10,609 nt of DNA from DAOTUB01 sp034437455 (GCA_034437455.1 DAOTUB010000279.1:1-10609), one strand, 5' to 3'; shown: positions 1 to 7,653, counted from the stretch's first letter. Program-made: numbers and translations. Notes: generated by a model from the letters alone, not told the origin.

Positions 1-448
1 GCTCCGGCTATCAGTATAACTTATCCTGGCGCAGAAGTCAATATTTCGTACCATAAAGATCAAAGGTGAACCGTTTCCAGTTGAACAGTGAGCTGGCCTG
101 TGAAGAGGAGCGGACCGCGGACCGTTTGCCAGGGGCGCATATAATTGTTGGGGGAGAACCAACTTGATGGCCTCGCCGCCGCCGTGCGGAGCGGAGCGTT
201 GAAACGCCCCGCTGATACTCGAAACCTGTTGGAAACAGGTTGGAATGGCGCTTTTCAGCACGTTTTAACGCGCTTTGGGGCATTAGCCGGTGATTTCAAT
301 CATCGGCATAGCGGCAGAACGTGTCATCCGTGTTCGTCCGTGTCCCGAGAAAAGTGTCCGGTAGCAAATCAGAGGGTAGGTCGTAGACAACTTGCCACTG
401 TCCACAAACGCGCTTCCCACTGCACGATACATGAGATGGGCAACGCGA
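1..448. other. Intergenic region downstream of the kinase gene
   Basis: This is the 448-base stretch between the window edge and the stop codon of the kinase gene. I see no convincing gene. Short open frames exist on both strands, but they lack ribosome binding sites and recognisable protein sequence, and they overlap one another. The visible structure is a cluster of three inverted repeats (191-274) and a short phased repeat around 321-345, where TCCGTGT occurs twice ten bases apart. No stem followed by a T-run was found for termination of the leftward operon, so its terminator is unclear. Confidence 0.5.
191..274. repeat. Cluster of three inverted repeats
   Basis: Three palindromic units lie within 84 bases. 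The first is 191-200 against 203-212 (GCGGAGCGTT / AACGCCCCGC, one mismatch). The second is 223-230 against 234-241 (AACCTGTT gga AACAGGTT, perfect, 3-base loop). The third is 257-264 against 267-274 (AGCACGTT tt AACGCGCT, one mismatch). None is followed by a T-run on either strand, so a rho-independent terminator is not supported. A structured RNA, a REP/MITE-like interspersed repeat, or a rho-dependent 3' end of the leftward operon are all possible. The stems are read directly; the role is inference. Confidence 0.45.
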
Positions 449-3394
449 CTACTCTCCCGGCACGTAGCGGCTAACTCCGCCTTCCGTACCGATCCAGACC
501 ACACCATCGGGCGTGACGTGGATGGCTCTCACCCGGCGCTCGATCAACCCGTCGTCTGGCGCGGGGGGCTGCCAGCCGCCGCCGGATGGGTCGAAGCGAC
601 CCAGGCCCTCGCTGCCGACCCAGACCGTCCCGTCGGGCCCGATGGCCATCGTCCCGATCCAGCCGTCGGGCCAACTGAACCGGCTCCACTGGCCATCATC
701 CAGGTGGTAGAGGTCGCCAACGGCGACGACCCACAGGCTGCCGTCGGGCGCCTGGGTAATTTTACCAACGTCGGCCTCCTCGGCCCCCACCGGCGATGCA
801 TCGCCCGCGGCGCCAGAAACGCTCCAGTCGCTCCCGTCGTAACGGGCCAGGCCGTAGTCGCTGCCGACCCAGACGACGCCATCGCGGGTAACGTAGACTG
901 TGCTCACGCCCTCAAGCGCGGGGTGGTCGTCGGCGGTAAAGACGGTCCACTCGTCCGTCGCCGGATCGTGACGTATCAGGCCGGTATAGGTCCAGAGCCA
1001 TTGGACGTCGTCAGGACCAAAGACAATGCCGAAAACCGTCTCGTCGGTCAGTTGGTCCGGCTCAAAGCTGCGCCAGGCCTGTCCGTCGTATTGTATGATT
1101 TCGCCATATCCGCCAATCCACAAATTCCCCTCGCCGTCCACGCCGGGAACGGAGGGCCAGTCCAATGCCCCCTCGTCATCGCCAAAGGTCTGCCAGGTGT
1201 CGTTGGTCGGATCGTAACGGCTCAGACCATTGCCGTCGCCGTGGACAAACCAGAGCGTCCCGCTCCCATCTCGTTGGATGGCCCAGGCGTCGTTCCCTCC
1301 CAATGGCGCGTCGGTGACCCAGGGCTGCCAACCGGCTCCATCGTAGAGGGCCACGCCGCCGCCATCGGTGCCCATCCACAGCCCCCGCTCGTCCTCGACG
1401 ATACGGGTCACCCGCTCCTCGGGAACCGCGCGCAGCCCCGACTCGAACTGCTGCCAGTCGCCCGCCCCCGGGTCATAGCGTATAACGCCTCCATCGCCGG
1501 CGAACCACAGGCTACCGTCTTGCGCCTGGTGCATGCGAATGTCGTAGAGACCCACGTCGGACAACTGGGGAATGGTCTCCCACTCGCCGGTCTCCAGGTC
1601 GAACCGCACGACGTTTCGATCAAAGCTGACCAGCAGTTCCTCGTCGTCAAGCAGCAACAGGTCGTCGACGTAATCACTGGGCAGACCATCTTCGCGGGTG
1701 AACACCTGCCACTCATCCCCATCAAAGTAGGCCAGGCCCTTTTCGAGCAACCCCACGAACAGCCCCCCCTCTCCGTCCAACGCAAAGGCCCGTGGCTTGG
1801 GGAACTCGACGGGGATAGGTGGAATGGAGGGTGGCCCCCAGGCGATCCCGTCGTAGTAGTTCAAACCGCGCTCACCATAAGCCGTGCCGGCCCAGAGCAT
1901 GCTATCGTCGTCCAGGAAGAGAGTCTGGACATTGTCGCTGTCCAGCCCATCGGCTGTGTCGAAGGTGATCCAGGTCTGGCCATCGAAGCGATTGAGGCCG
2001 GCCTCGGTGGCGACCCACAGATTCCCGTCCCTGTCCACCAGCAGATCGTTGACCCGGCTGGACGCCAGTCCATCGGCGATGCCGAGCTTGACGTAGCTGC
2101 CATCGTTCAAGTTCCAATGCACCAGCCCCCCGGCGCCGCCGGCCCACAGATAATCATCCTGGCGCGCCAGGGCGCGGACAAAGTTCCCGTTGGTGTAATG
2201 AGTCCATCCCACCGTGTGGGTCGCCGCTGGCTGTTGAGTTGTTGGCGTGACAATCGTTGTGGGCGGCAGTGTGGGGGCAGCGGCAGGCGGCTCCGTCGCC
2301 TGAACGACGACCGTTTCTGGCAATTCCGTCGGGATCATTTCCGGGACAGGCGTCGCCTCCACCTTGCTCCCACCCAGCCTGGGCAGAACCAGCAGCGCGG
2401 CGATGAGCAGCGCGACCAGCACCGCCACACCACCGGCGATGGGCAGCCAGGGAATCGGTTTGCGGGCTGGAGGGACGACTGGGGCTTCGAGGGCCGGCTC
2501 GTCGGCGGGCTGCGGCAGGACAGTCGTCGGTCCACCGGCAGGGAGCGGCGGGGCAATGTCTACCGGGATACCGGCCACTGCCCTTTGTAATGTCTCCACC
2601 ATCTCCTCGGTTGTCTGGAAGCGGTCGTCGGGCGCTTTGGCCAGCGCTTTCAGGATCACGCGTTCCACCGGTTCGGGGAGATCCGGATCGATCTGGCGCG
2701 GCGGGGGCAGGGGGGCGTTGACGTGTTGGAGCAGGACAGCCAGTGGCGTCTCGGCCTCGTAGGGCACCTGGCCGGTGGTCATCTCGTAGAGCATGACGCC
2801 CAGCGCGTAGATGTCGCAGCGGTGGTCCAACGGCTTACCTATCCCCTGCTCGGGCGCCATATAGGCCGGTGTGCCCACGATGGCGCCAGTGGCGGTGAAT
2901 TGGGCGGTGCCAGCCATCAGCTTGGCGATGCCAAAGTCGGTCAGAAAGGCGTTACCCTGCTCATCAACCAGCACGTTGGTGGGCTTGATATCCCGATGGA
3001 CGATCCCCTGACTGTGGGCATACCCCAGCGCGCGACCCACCTGGCCCAAAATGCGGGCCGTTTCACTCAATTCCAGGGGACCGCGTTGGACGATCAAGTC
3101 CTTCAGCGTGCCGGCGTCGATGTAGCGCATCACGAGGTAGGTGGTTCCCTCTTGTTCACCATAGTCGTGGACTGGCAGGATGTGAGGGTGTTCCAGGCCA
3201 GCCAGCGTGCGCGCCTCCTGGGTAAAGCGCGCCACAAAGGTCGCGTCTTTGGTAAAGTGGCTGGCCAAGACCTTGATAGCCACGTACCGGTCCATAGAGG
3301 GTTGGTAGGCCTTGAAAATCGTGGCCATCCCACCCTGGCCAATTTGCTCCAGAATCTGGTAGGTCCCCAACGTCTTGCCGATGTATTCGTTCAT
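449..3394 (-). CDS. Transmembrane Ser/Thr protein kinase with 14-blade extracytoplasmic beta-propeller
   Basis: This 981-residue receptor kinase phosphorylates Ser/Thr on cytoplasmic targets, probably in response to a signal outside the membrane. The N-terminal Hanks-type kinase domain (about 12-272) is complete. It has the glycine loop GQGGMA (19-24), the ATP lysine K41 in VAIK, helix C E60, the catalytic loop HRDIKPTN (133-140), DFG (153-155) and GTPAYMAPE (174-182). A Pro-rich stretch leads to one membrane span (about 314-338), then a Thr/Pro-rich stalk to about 393. The rest is 14 repeats of the two-component-regulator propeller type (LWVGT..GL.RYDG). Their signature aromatic or equivalent positions fall near 417, 460, 501, 546, 588, 630, 673, 715, 759, 799, 842, 888, 925 and 967, a period of about 42. 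No Y_Y_Y domain follows. The ATG at 3394 has GAGGTGG upstream at good spacing. It is the last gene of the leftward operon, 35 bases after the FecR gene. The layout resembles mycobacterial PknD with a different propeller family. The ligand is unknown. Confidence 0.93.
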   Translation of the reverse strand: MNEYIGKTLGTYQILEQIGQGGMATIFKAYQPSMDRYVAIKVLASHFTKDATFVARFTQEARTLAGLEHPHILPVHDYGEQEGTTYLVMRYIDAGTLKDLIVQRGPLELSETARILGQVGRALGYAHSQGIVHRDIKPTNVLVDEQGNAFLTDFGIAKLMAGTAQFTATGAIVGTPAYMAPEQGIGKPLDHRCDIYALGVMLYEMTTGQVPYEAETPLAVLLQHVNAPLPPPRQIDPDLPEPVERVILKALAKAPDDRFQTTEEMVETLQRAVAGIPVDIAPPLPAGGPTTVLPQPADEPALEAPVVPPARKPIPWLPIAGGVAVLVALLIAALLVLPRLGGSKVEATPVPEMIPTELPETVVVQATEPPAAAPTLPPTTIVTPTTQQPAATHTVGWTHYTNGNFVRALARQDDYLWAGGAGGLVHWNLNDGSYVKLGIADGLASSRVNDLLVDRDGNLWVATEAGLNRFDGQTWITFDTADGLDSDNVQTLFLDDDSMLWAGTAYGERGLNYYDGIAWGPPSIPPIPVEFPKPRAFALDGEGGLFVGLLEKGLAYFDGDEWQVFTREDGLPSDYVDDLLLLDDEELLVSFDRNVVRFDLETGEWETIPQLSDVGLYDIRMHQAQDGSLWFAGDGGVIRYDPGAGDWQQFESGLRAVPEERVTRIVEDERGLWMGTDGGGVALYDGAGWQPWVTDAPLGGNDAWAIQRDGSGTLWFVHGDGNGLSRYDPTNDTWQTFGDDEGALDWPSVPGVDGEGNLWIGGYGEIIQYDGQAWRSFEPDQLTDETVFGIVFGPDDVQWLWTYTGLIRHDPATDEWTVFTADDHPALEGVSTVYVTRDGVVWVGSDYGLARYDGSDWSVSGAAGDASPVGAEEADVGKITQAPDGSLWVVAVGDLYHLDDGQWSRFSWPDGWIGTMAIGPDGTVWVGSEGLGRFDPSGGGWQPPAPDDGLIERRVRAIHVTPDGVVWIGTEGGVSRYVPGE

Positions 3395-3411
3395 CGTTCC
3401 ACCTCAGCGCG

Positions 3412-3440
3412 ATTATAATCCGCGCGTCCTCATTGGTCCA
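3412..3440 (-). promoter_or_regulatory. Possible internal promoter for the kinase gene
   Basis: Read on the minus strand, TGGACC (3440-3435, four of six matches to TTGACA) is followed after 17 bases by a perfect TATAAT (3417-3412), about 17 bases before the kinase ATG. The -35 lies in the last codons of the FecR gene. It could let the kinase be made apart from the cyclase and FecR genes. The -10 sits very close to the start codon, so the 5' leader would be only about 10-12 bases and would barely hold the GAGGTGG ribosome site. This lowers confidence. Confidence 0.35.
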
Positions 3441-4788
3441 GGGGAATCGTGTAGTTATACTGCTTGGTCTCCCCAGGGAGTATCTCGAAAGAAGGACTTA
3501 CATGATCAACCCATACGCCATCAGACCTTTTGTACTGGAGTATCAAGTAATATGTTCCCCCGGCAAGACCATCCAAATGTCCTTTACCACCATCGCTTGT
3601 GAAACTGTTACTGATAGTATATTCGTGATTAGCAGGACTGGTTCCCCTGTTTAGCTCAATACGATGCTCCGGACCAGGTGGACTGGCGAAAAAATTCTTT
3701 GTAGCTCCATCGGCATCCTCGTACCGGATGGTTCCAGAAATAGCACTACCAGTAACAGGATGCACGGTTACGTCGAGCGAATATACATCACCACTCTCGT
3801 CGTGATAATAAGCAAAGTGTGAGCGACTATAACCTTCCCAGAGCAAATGTACGTCACCACTTCTTTCATCTATAATATAGTAACCACTATTTTCGTACAC
3901 TCTTTCACATTCCTGGCAATCATGAAACCCAACTTGATAATGGCCTCCCTTCACTCTGAGGAGATTATTAAAGGCATACTCTCCTGTCTCGTCTGTAAGT
4001 AACTCTCCACTCCAGGCCGATCCCATTTCCTCACCGATTCTTTCCCTATAAACTGTAAGCGTTACGTAGACGTCGGGAACGAGATTTCCCGAACTATCCC
4101 TCACCACCCCTCGAATGGAGAGATTACCTCCCATTCCTGTATCTATGCCAATAGGCGGCGCTAGCTCAGGCATTTCACCCTCGGTGGCCCATATCCGCCG
4201 CTCCTCAGTGCTCAGTGGTTGCGGTGGAGATGGAGGCTGGTCCGGTTTGACCATCGCCTGCTCTTCCACCGCCACCGTCACGCTTTGTTCCTGGGCCGTC
4301 AGCTCGACCTCACCCCTCGCCACCGAAACGAGCGTCTCTCCAGCAGCTACCTTGACGCTGAAGTGGGTGTCGCGCACCGCCGCCACCGCGTTGCCTGTCT
4401 CCACGGTGAATTCGTGGGGTTGGTCAGTCGTCAGGTGGACCCACAGCCGTCCTTCCTGCAAGAAAAGCGTCGTCAATAGCATCCCCTGACGGCTGACGCT
4501 TTCCTTGACAGTAAAGATGCTATCGGCCGAGAGGCGCACGATGCCCTCCAGCAGTTCCAGCCGAGCCGAAGACTCCGCCCCCGTGCGCACCTGCCCACCG
4601 CCATAAATCGCCATATCCACGATGGCCGGTTGCCAGTCGTCCCTTGGACGCGGATGGGCATCTACCTTCTTAATCGCCTCAGCGATCGTCGCCGTGTTCT
4701 CTTGCCCTCTGGTGAAGAGCAGGAAGAGGGCAATGGCGACTGCTAGCATCAGTACCAGACCTCCGATGATCCAGAGCCTTTTCTTCAT
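3430..4788 (-). CDS. Membrane-anchored FecR-domain protein with carboxypeptidase-regulatory-like domains
   Basis: This 452-residue protein has a short cytoplasmic N-terminus and one membrane span (about 5-25), so most of it lies outside the membrane. Residues about 60-165 are a FecR domain: a GGGQVRTG start, a SARLELLEG strand pair, FLQEGRLWV and the ETGNAVAAVRDTHFSV segment. FecR domains typically bind or relay signals in the periplasm. A Pro-rich linker (about 183-215) follows. Then come two beta-sandwich-like segments of the carboxypeptidase regulatory or Ig-like kind (about 222-290 starting SIRGVVRDSSG, and about 348-448 starting ISGTIRYEDADG). A CQEC pair (291-294) could form a disulfide or bind metal. 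The ATG is one base after the cyclase stop, with GGAGGT placed inside the last cyclase codons, so translation is coupled. There is no sigma factor neighbour, so classical FecI-type sigma regulation is not indicated. The 3' half of the gene is visibly richer in A/T than the 5' half. Confidence 0.85.
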   Translation of the reverse strand: MKKRLWIIGGLVLMLAVAIALFLLFTRGQENTATIAEAIKKVDAHPRPRDDWQPAIVDMAIYGGGQVRTGAESSARLELLEGIVRLSADSIFTVKESVSRQGMLLTTLFLQEGRLWVHLTTDQPHEFTVETGNAVAAVRDTHFSVKVAAGETLVSVARGEVELTAQEQSVTVAVEEQAMVKPDQPPSPPQPLSTEERRIWATEGEMPELAPPIGIDTGMGGNLSIRGVVRDSSGNLVPDVYVTLTVYRERIGEEMGSAWSGELLTDETGEYAFNNLLRVKGGHYQVGFHDCQECERVYENSGYYIIDERSGDVHLLWEGYSRSHFAYYHDESGDVYSLDVTVHPVTGSAISGTIRYEDADGATKNFFASPPGPEHRIELNRGTSPANHEYTISNSFTSDGGKGHLDGLAGGTYYLILQYKRSDGVWVDHVSPSFEILPGETKQYNYTIPLDQ

Positions 4789-4789
4789 A

Positions 4790-6691
4790 TCATACCTCCA
4801 GCTCCGATAATCCTACCACGCGGTAAATGCGAATGGGTTCTGCTTTCCCTTTGGCCTGGAGAGGGGAAACGTCCGGGTCCACCTGCACATAGTCTCGGAC
4901 TTGCTCGTATACGTCTTGGGTGATTAGAATGATCGCGCCAGGTTGGCCGTCGTCGCCCTCCTGCTCGATCCGACGAGCCAGCACGTTTTTGGTGTAACCC
5001 TCCACTCGCGAGGCGGTGTTGACCGCGTCGCCGATGACGGTGTATTCTACTCGGCGGCCCCGGCCCACGACGCCGTCCATCAGCGGCCCACTGTGGATGC
5101 CGATGCCGATGCGCAAGGGGCGCTGGTCGCGCAGTGGCCAGATCGCGTTCAACTCTGGAATCAGGGCCTCCATGCGCAACGCCGCCCGCACAGCCAGCAG
5201 CGCGTGATCGGGCGACGGCTCCGGTACGCCAAAGAGTACCAGCAGCCCGTCGCCCATCATCTTGTCGAGCACTCCCTGTTCGGCAAAGATGGCCTCGACC
5301 ATAGCATCGGTGTAATGGTTGAGAAATTGGAGCATCTTGCCACCCCGGCCCTGGCGTGTCAACGTCTCTGTGGCCGAGGTAAAGCGCCGAATGTCGGAAA
5401 AGAGCACCGTGGCCACAACCTCGGGACGATCCTCCGACACCAATTCCTCCCAGTGGTCCAGGATCACGGCCAAGCGTTCCGGGGCCATAAAGCTTTGGAA
5501 GCGATCTCGGATGCGGCGTTTCTCTTGTTCCTCGATCAGCACGCGCTCCACCAGTCCTCCCGCGACCGTCATGACGGTCAGGCCCACCGGCGAGGCGACC
5601 GGCAGCCAGAGATCGGCATGGGCAAAGAGGAGAAGCGCCGCCGCGATGTAAAGAAAAACGGATCCTCCCACCGCCACCGTCGCCTGGACGGGCTTGAACC
5701 GCCAGAAGGCCAGTCCGGTCAGGGCAACAGCCGCCAGGCCGAGGCTCGCGGCAAGCCAGGCCGGTACTCGCCGGATGGGGTCATTGTTCAACAACGTGGC
5801 GACGGCGTTGGCGTGGACTTCGACGCCAGGGGTCAGACCAGCCTGGTCGAAGGGCGTGATGTGAAGGTCCTGTTCCAGGATCGTGGTGAAGCCAATGAGG
5901 ACGATCTGGTCGGCAAAGACCTCGGCAGACACTTCGCCATTGAGCACCTGGTACATCGGCACGGTAGGAAAGGTATTGGGTCCACCTCGGAAGTTGATGA
6001 GCAGATCGGACGCTCTGCCATCGCCGGTGGATGCAGGCAACTCCCCGTAGGCCTGGGCGACAGCGTAGCTAAAGGCCGGAAGCCATATGTCGTTGTGGAG
6101 CTGATGGAGAACAACTCGCCGGACGACGCCATCGGCGTCCAGTGCCACGTTGACCAAGCCAACGCCGTCGGCTGCCTCAGAAAGAACCTCAACTGGAGCA
6201 GCATACCGGTCGTACTCATACCCCGCGCCCTCTTGATGCTCTATGAGGCCAGCCAGGATAATCGGACTGGCTCGTTTCAGACTTGACGCCAGCGCCTCGT
6301 CTCCACCAGTATCGGTTCCGGCGTGGGTCCAGGCTACGTCCACACCGATGACGGCCGGACCCTCGGCGGCGATGGCGTCTATCAGGCGGGCGTACTCCGC
6401 GCGAGGCCAGGTGCGGATATTCTGGTCGAGAACGGTGAAACTCTCGTCGTTGATGGCGACGATGACGACCGGCGTATCGGCAGGACGTTCGCCGCGTATT
6501 CGAAAGCGAAGGTCGTAGGCCGCTAGCTCCAGGGTCTCGACGATACCCAACTGGTTCAAGAGAGCAGCCAGGAGCAGCCCAATCCCTATGATGAGGGCCA
6601 GACGTTGCCGTCGGGATAGCCTGCTGGGGGACCGGATGGCAGCTTGGGCCTCCCTTGAGCTGTCGGAGCGTAAACGTCGCGTAATGGACAC
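4790..6691 (-). CDS. CHASE2-domain class III adenylate cyclase
   Basis: This membrane enzyme makes cAMP from ATP under control of an extracytoplasmic CHASE2 sensor. Residue numbers count from the longest frame (GTG at 6727). They show a first span (about 43-61), a CHASE2 domain (about 65-320, with YDLRFRIRG, VVIVAINDES and the closing PGVEVHANAVATLL), three more spans (about 323-342, 349-369 and 373-393) and a cytoplasmic cyclase domain (about 434-640). The catalytic set is complete. D445 (FSDIRRFT) and D493 (KMMGDG) bind metal, K489 and T563 (EYTVIGD) select adenine, and N570 and R574 (NTASR) stabilise the transition state. This predicts adenylate rather than guanylate cyclase. I prefer the GTG at 6691, residue 13 of the longest frame. 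It has GAGGT about 10 bases upstream and avoids overlap with the 6705-6941 frame; the GTG at 6727 has no ribosome site. The product would be 633 residues. It is the first clear gene of the operon and is coupled to the FecR gene. Confidence 0.92.
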   Translation of the reverse strand: MSITRRLRSDSSREAQAAIRSPSRLSRRQRLALIIGIGLLLAALLNQLGIVETLELAAYDLRFRIRGERPADTPVVIVAINDESFTVLDQNIRTWPRAEYARLIDAIAAEGPAVIGVDVAWTHAGTDTGGDEALASSLKRASPIILAGLIEHQEGAGYEYDRYAAPVEVLSEAADGVGLVNVALDADGVVRRVVLHQLHNDIWLPAFSYAVAQAYGELPASTGDGRASDLLINFRGGPNTFPTVPMYQVLNGEVSAEVFADQIVLIGFTTILEQDLHITPFDQAGLTPGVEVHANAVATLLNNDPIRRVPAWLAASLGLAAVALTGLAFWRFKPVQATVAVGGSVFLYIAAALLLFAHADLWLPVASPVGLTVMTVAGGLVERVLIEEQEKRRIRDRFQSFMAPERLAVILDHWEELVSEDRPEVVATVLFSDIRRFTSATETLTRQGRGGKMLQFLNHYTDAMVEAIFAEQGVLDKMMGDGLLVLFGVPEPSPDHALLAVRAALRMEALIPELNAIWPLRDQRPLRIGIGIHSGPLMDGVVGRGRRVEYTVIGDAVNTASRVEGYTKNVLARRIEQEGDDGQPGAIILITQDVYEQVRDYVQVDPDVSPLQAKGKAEPIRIYRVVGLSELEV

Positions 6692-6704
6692 CCTCTTTCG
6701 TACC

Positions 6705-6941
6705 TCACATAACAAAACACCCACCACTGGCCAAATTGCTCAACGGGGCATCTTCGCTCGCGAGCCCCCGGTGGAAGGGGTACGAACTCGTCAAACGGGC
6801 GGGCACGTCCTTGACATACTCAGGGTGCGCCAGCAAAGCGTCTGGGGGCCGGACGCGCTCGGCCCGGTCGGACGTGTGGCGCGAAAGGTAACGAATGCCC
6901 AACAACTCCAGTTCAGCGACGATGCGCTCTTCCTCATTCAT
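6705..6941 (-). pseudogene. Short frame at the head of the signalling operon, probably degenerate
   Basis: This is a 78-residue frame starting MNEEERIVAELELLGIRYL, with no known domain that I can name. The first 55 or so residues read like real protein: an acidic amphipathic start, then RYLSRHT, RPPDALLAHPEY and VPARL. The last 20 (from about SSYPFHRG) look like random translation. Hypothetical proteins of Chloroflexota with a similar start are, as I recall, considerably longer, which would make the PPDALLA-HPEY join an internal deletion followed by loss of the C-terminus. This is a memory-based impression, not a search. No clear ribosome binding site precedes the ATG. The frame begins about 50 bases after the predicted transcription start and ends 13 bases before the preferred cyclase start. 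If translated, it would act as a leader peptide of the operon. Confidence 0.4.
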
Positions 6942-6996
6942 TTCGATTGGCTCGGCTCAGGTTTTTCCAGGATTTGCTTGACTCGTATGTAGGCAG

Positions 6997-7025
6997 ATTA
7001 TAACCGAACTGGGCCTGAGAGGCAA
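6997..7025 (-). promoter_or_regulatory. Sigma70-type promoter of the cyclase-FecR-kinase operon
   Basis: On the minus strand, TTGCCT (7025-7020, four of six matches to TTGACA) is followed after exactly 17 bases by a perfect TATAAT (7002-6997). Transcription would start near 6990, about 50 bases before the short frame at 6941 and about 300 bases before the cyclase. This is the best promoter match upstream of the operon. A weaker plus-strand pair shares the same A/T core (TTGACT 6978-6983 and TATAAC 6999-7004, spacer 15), so some divergent activity is conceivable. Confidence 0.65.
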
Positions 7026-7047
7026 GAGATTCATCGGTGTATTTTTC

Positions 7048-7653
7048 TTGGGATCCCGCCGATTTTTCCAGGAGTCTCAATTTGTTTGGCGTCTTGAGAA
7101 CAGTTCACCTGCTGTCCTCCAAGGTCCCCTGGCGTCAAAGACTGGCGAGGCCTCTACGGGACTGCGCCCACGACGGTGTGGCACATGCCGCCACACGGTA
7201 GGGGTCAACGCCCCTACGGGGTGGGTGTGGGTCGTTCCAGCGGAGGGGGTGCAGGAGTTCAACCGGCAGCCGACCGGTGTGCATCTGCCTGTGGGCGAGG
7301 ATGGGAGGGAACCCAAACCGCCTAACAGTTGCCCCGGATGCGGCGAGCGATTCTTGTCACCGAGGGACGCGGCCCGGAGGCTGCAAAAAAGCACAAGCTA
7401 CGTACACGCGATCCTGGCCAGCCATCCCGATCTCCTGCGGGCGTTCCGCGTCGGCTCCTGCTGGATCGTGCCAGAAGGAGGACTTGAATCCTATCGCCAG
7501 GTCAGCGAGGAGAACGCCCACAAGAGGAACAGCGCCCCGAACAGGAAATTGCGGATTGTTCCAATCCGTGAGATCATCGTCAAGCAGGAGACGTGCCGTT
7601 GCGCCGCGTACCCGTTTCCGCATCGCAAGGGGGGCGGGCGGTGCGAGCGGTGA
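7048..7653 (+). pseudogene. Excisionase-like HTH protein relic with one and a half domain copies
   Basis: The frame is open for 201 codons but only its second half looks like protein. Around codons 93-155 it reads CPGCG, LSPRDAARRLQKSTSYVHAI, then FRVGSCWIVPEGGLESYRQ. This is a helix-turn-helix of the MerR/excisionase (helix_turn_helix_17) type with its wing, preceded by a CPxCG knuckle. An earlier piece at about codons 57-74 (TGWVWVVPAEGVQEFNRQ) repeats the wing and following helix of that domain. The protein therefore once had at least two tandem copies, and the front of the first is missing. Upstream sequence consists of two hairpins (7176-7217) and unrecognisable codons. The only in-frame start of the long frame is a TTG without a ribosome site, and the tail is Arg/Cys-rich and ill-formed. 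I treat it as a relic; a shorter expressed protein from an internal GTG cannot be excluded. Confidence 0.4.
7176..7217. repeat. Two adjacent perfect hairpins, MITE-like
   Basis: GTGTGGC (7176-7182) pairs with GCCACAC (7190-7196) across a 7-base loop. Directly beside it GTAGGGG (7198-7204) pairs with CCCCTAC (7211-7217) across a 6-base loop. A related CTCTACGGG lies at about 7152-7160. Back-to-back hairpins with GTAGGGG/CCCCTAC arms resemble small non-autonomous interspersed repeats of cyanobacteria and Chloroflexota; that resemblance is from memory. The right edge coincides with the point where recognisable HTH-protein sequence begins. Confidence 0.5.

Noticed and set aside
223..241. Hairpin as rho-independent terminator of the leftward operon
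   Set aside because: The stem is perfect but no T-run follows on either strand, and it lies more than 200 bases beyond the kinase stop.
145..474. 109-codon plus-strand frame, and minus-strand frames at 38-283 and 283-507
   Set aside because: They overlap one another, span the inverted repeats, lack ribosome sites and show no protein-like pattern. The frame at 283-507 also overlaps the kinase gene end.
392..2590. 732-codon plus-strand open frame opposite the kinase propeller
   Set aside because: It is a shadow of the G/C-rich propeller codons. It lacks known domains and a ribosome site, and the minus-strand frame encodes 14 clear repeats over the same DNA.
4943..6286. 447-codon plus-strand open frame opposite the cyclase
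   Set aside because: It is an antisense shadow; the minus strand carries a full catalytic cyclase and CHASE2 domain there.
6692..6727. GTG at 6727 as cyclase start
   Set aside because: There is no ribosome site and it overlaps the preceding frame by 23 bases. The GTG at 6691 is better supported, though only by sequence inspection.
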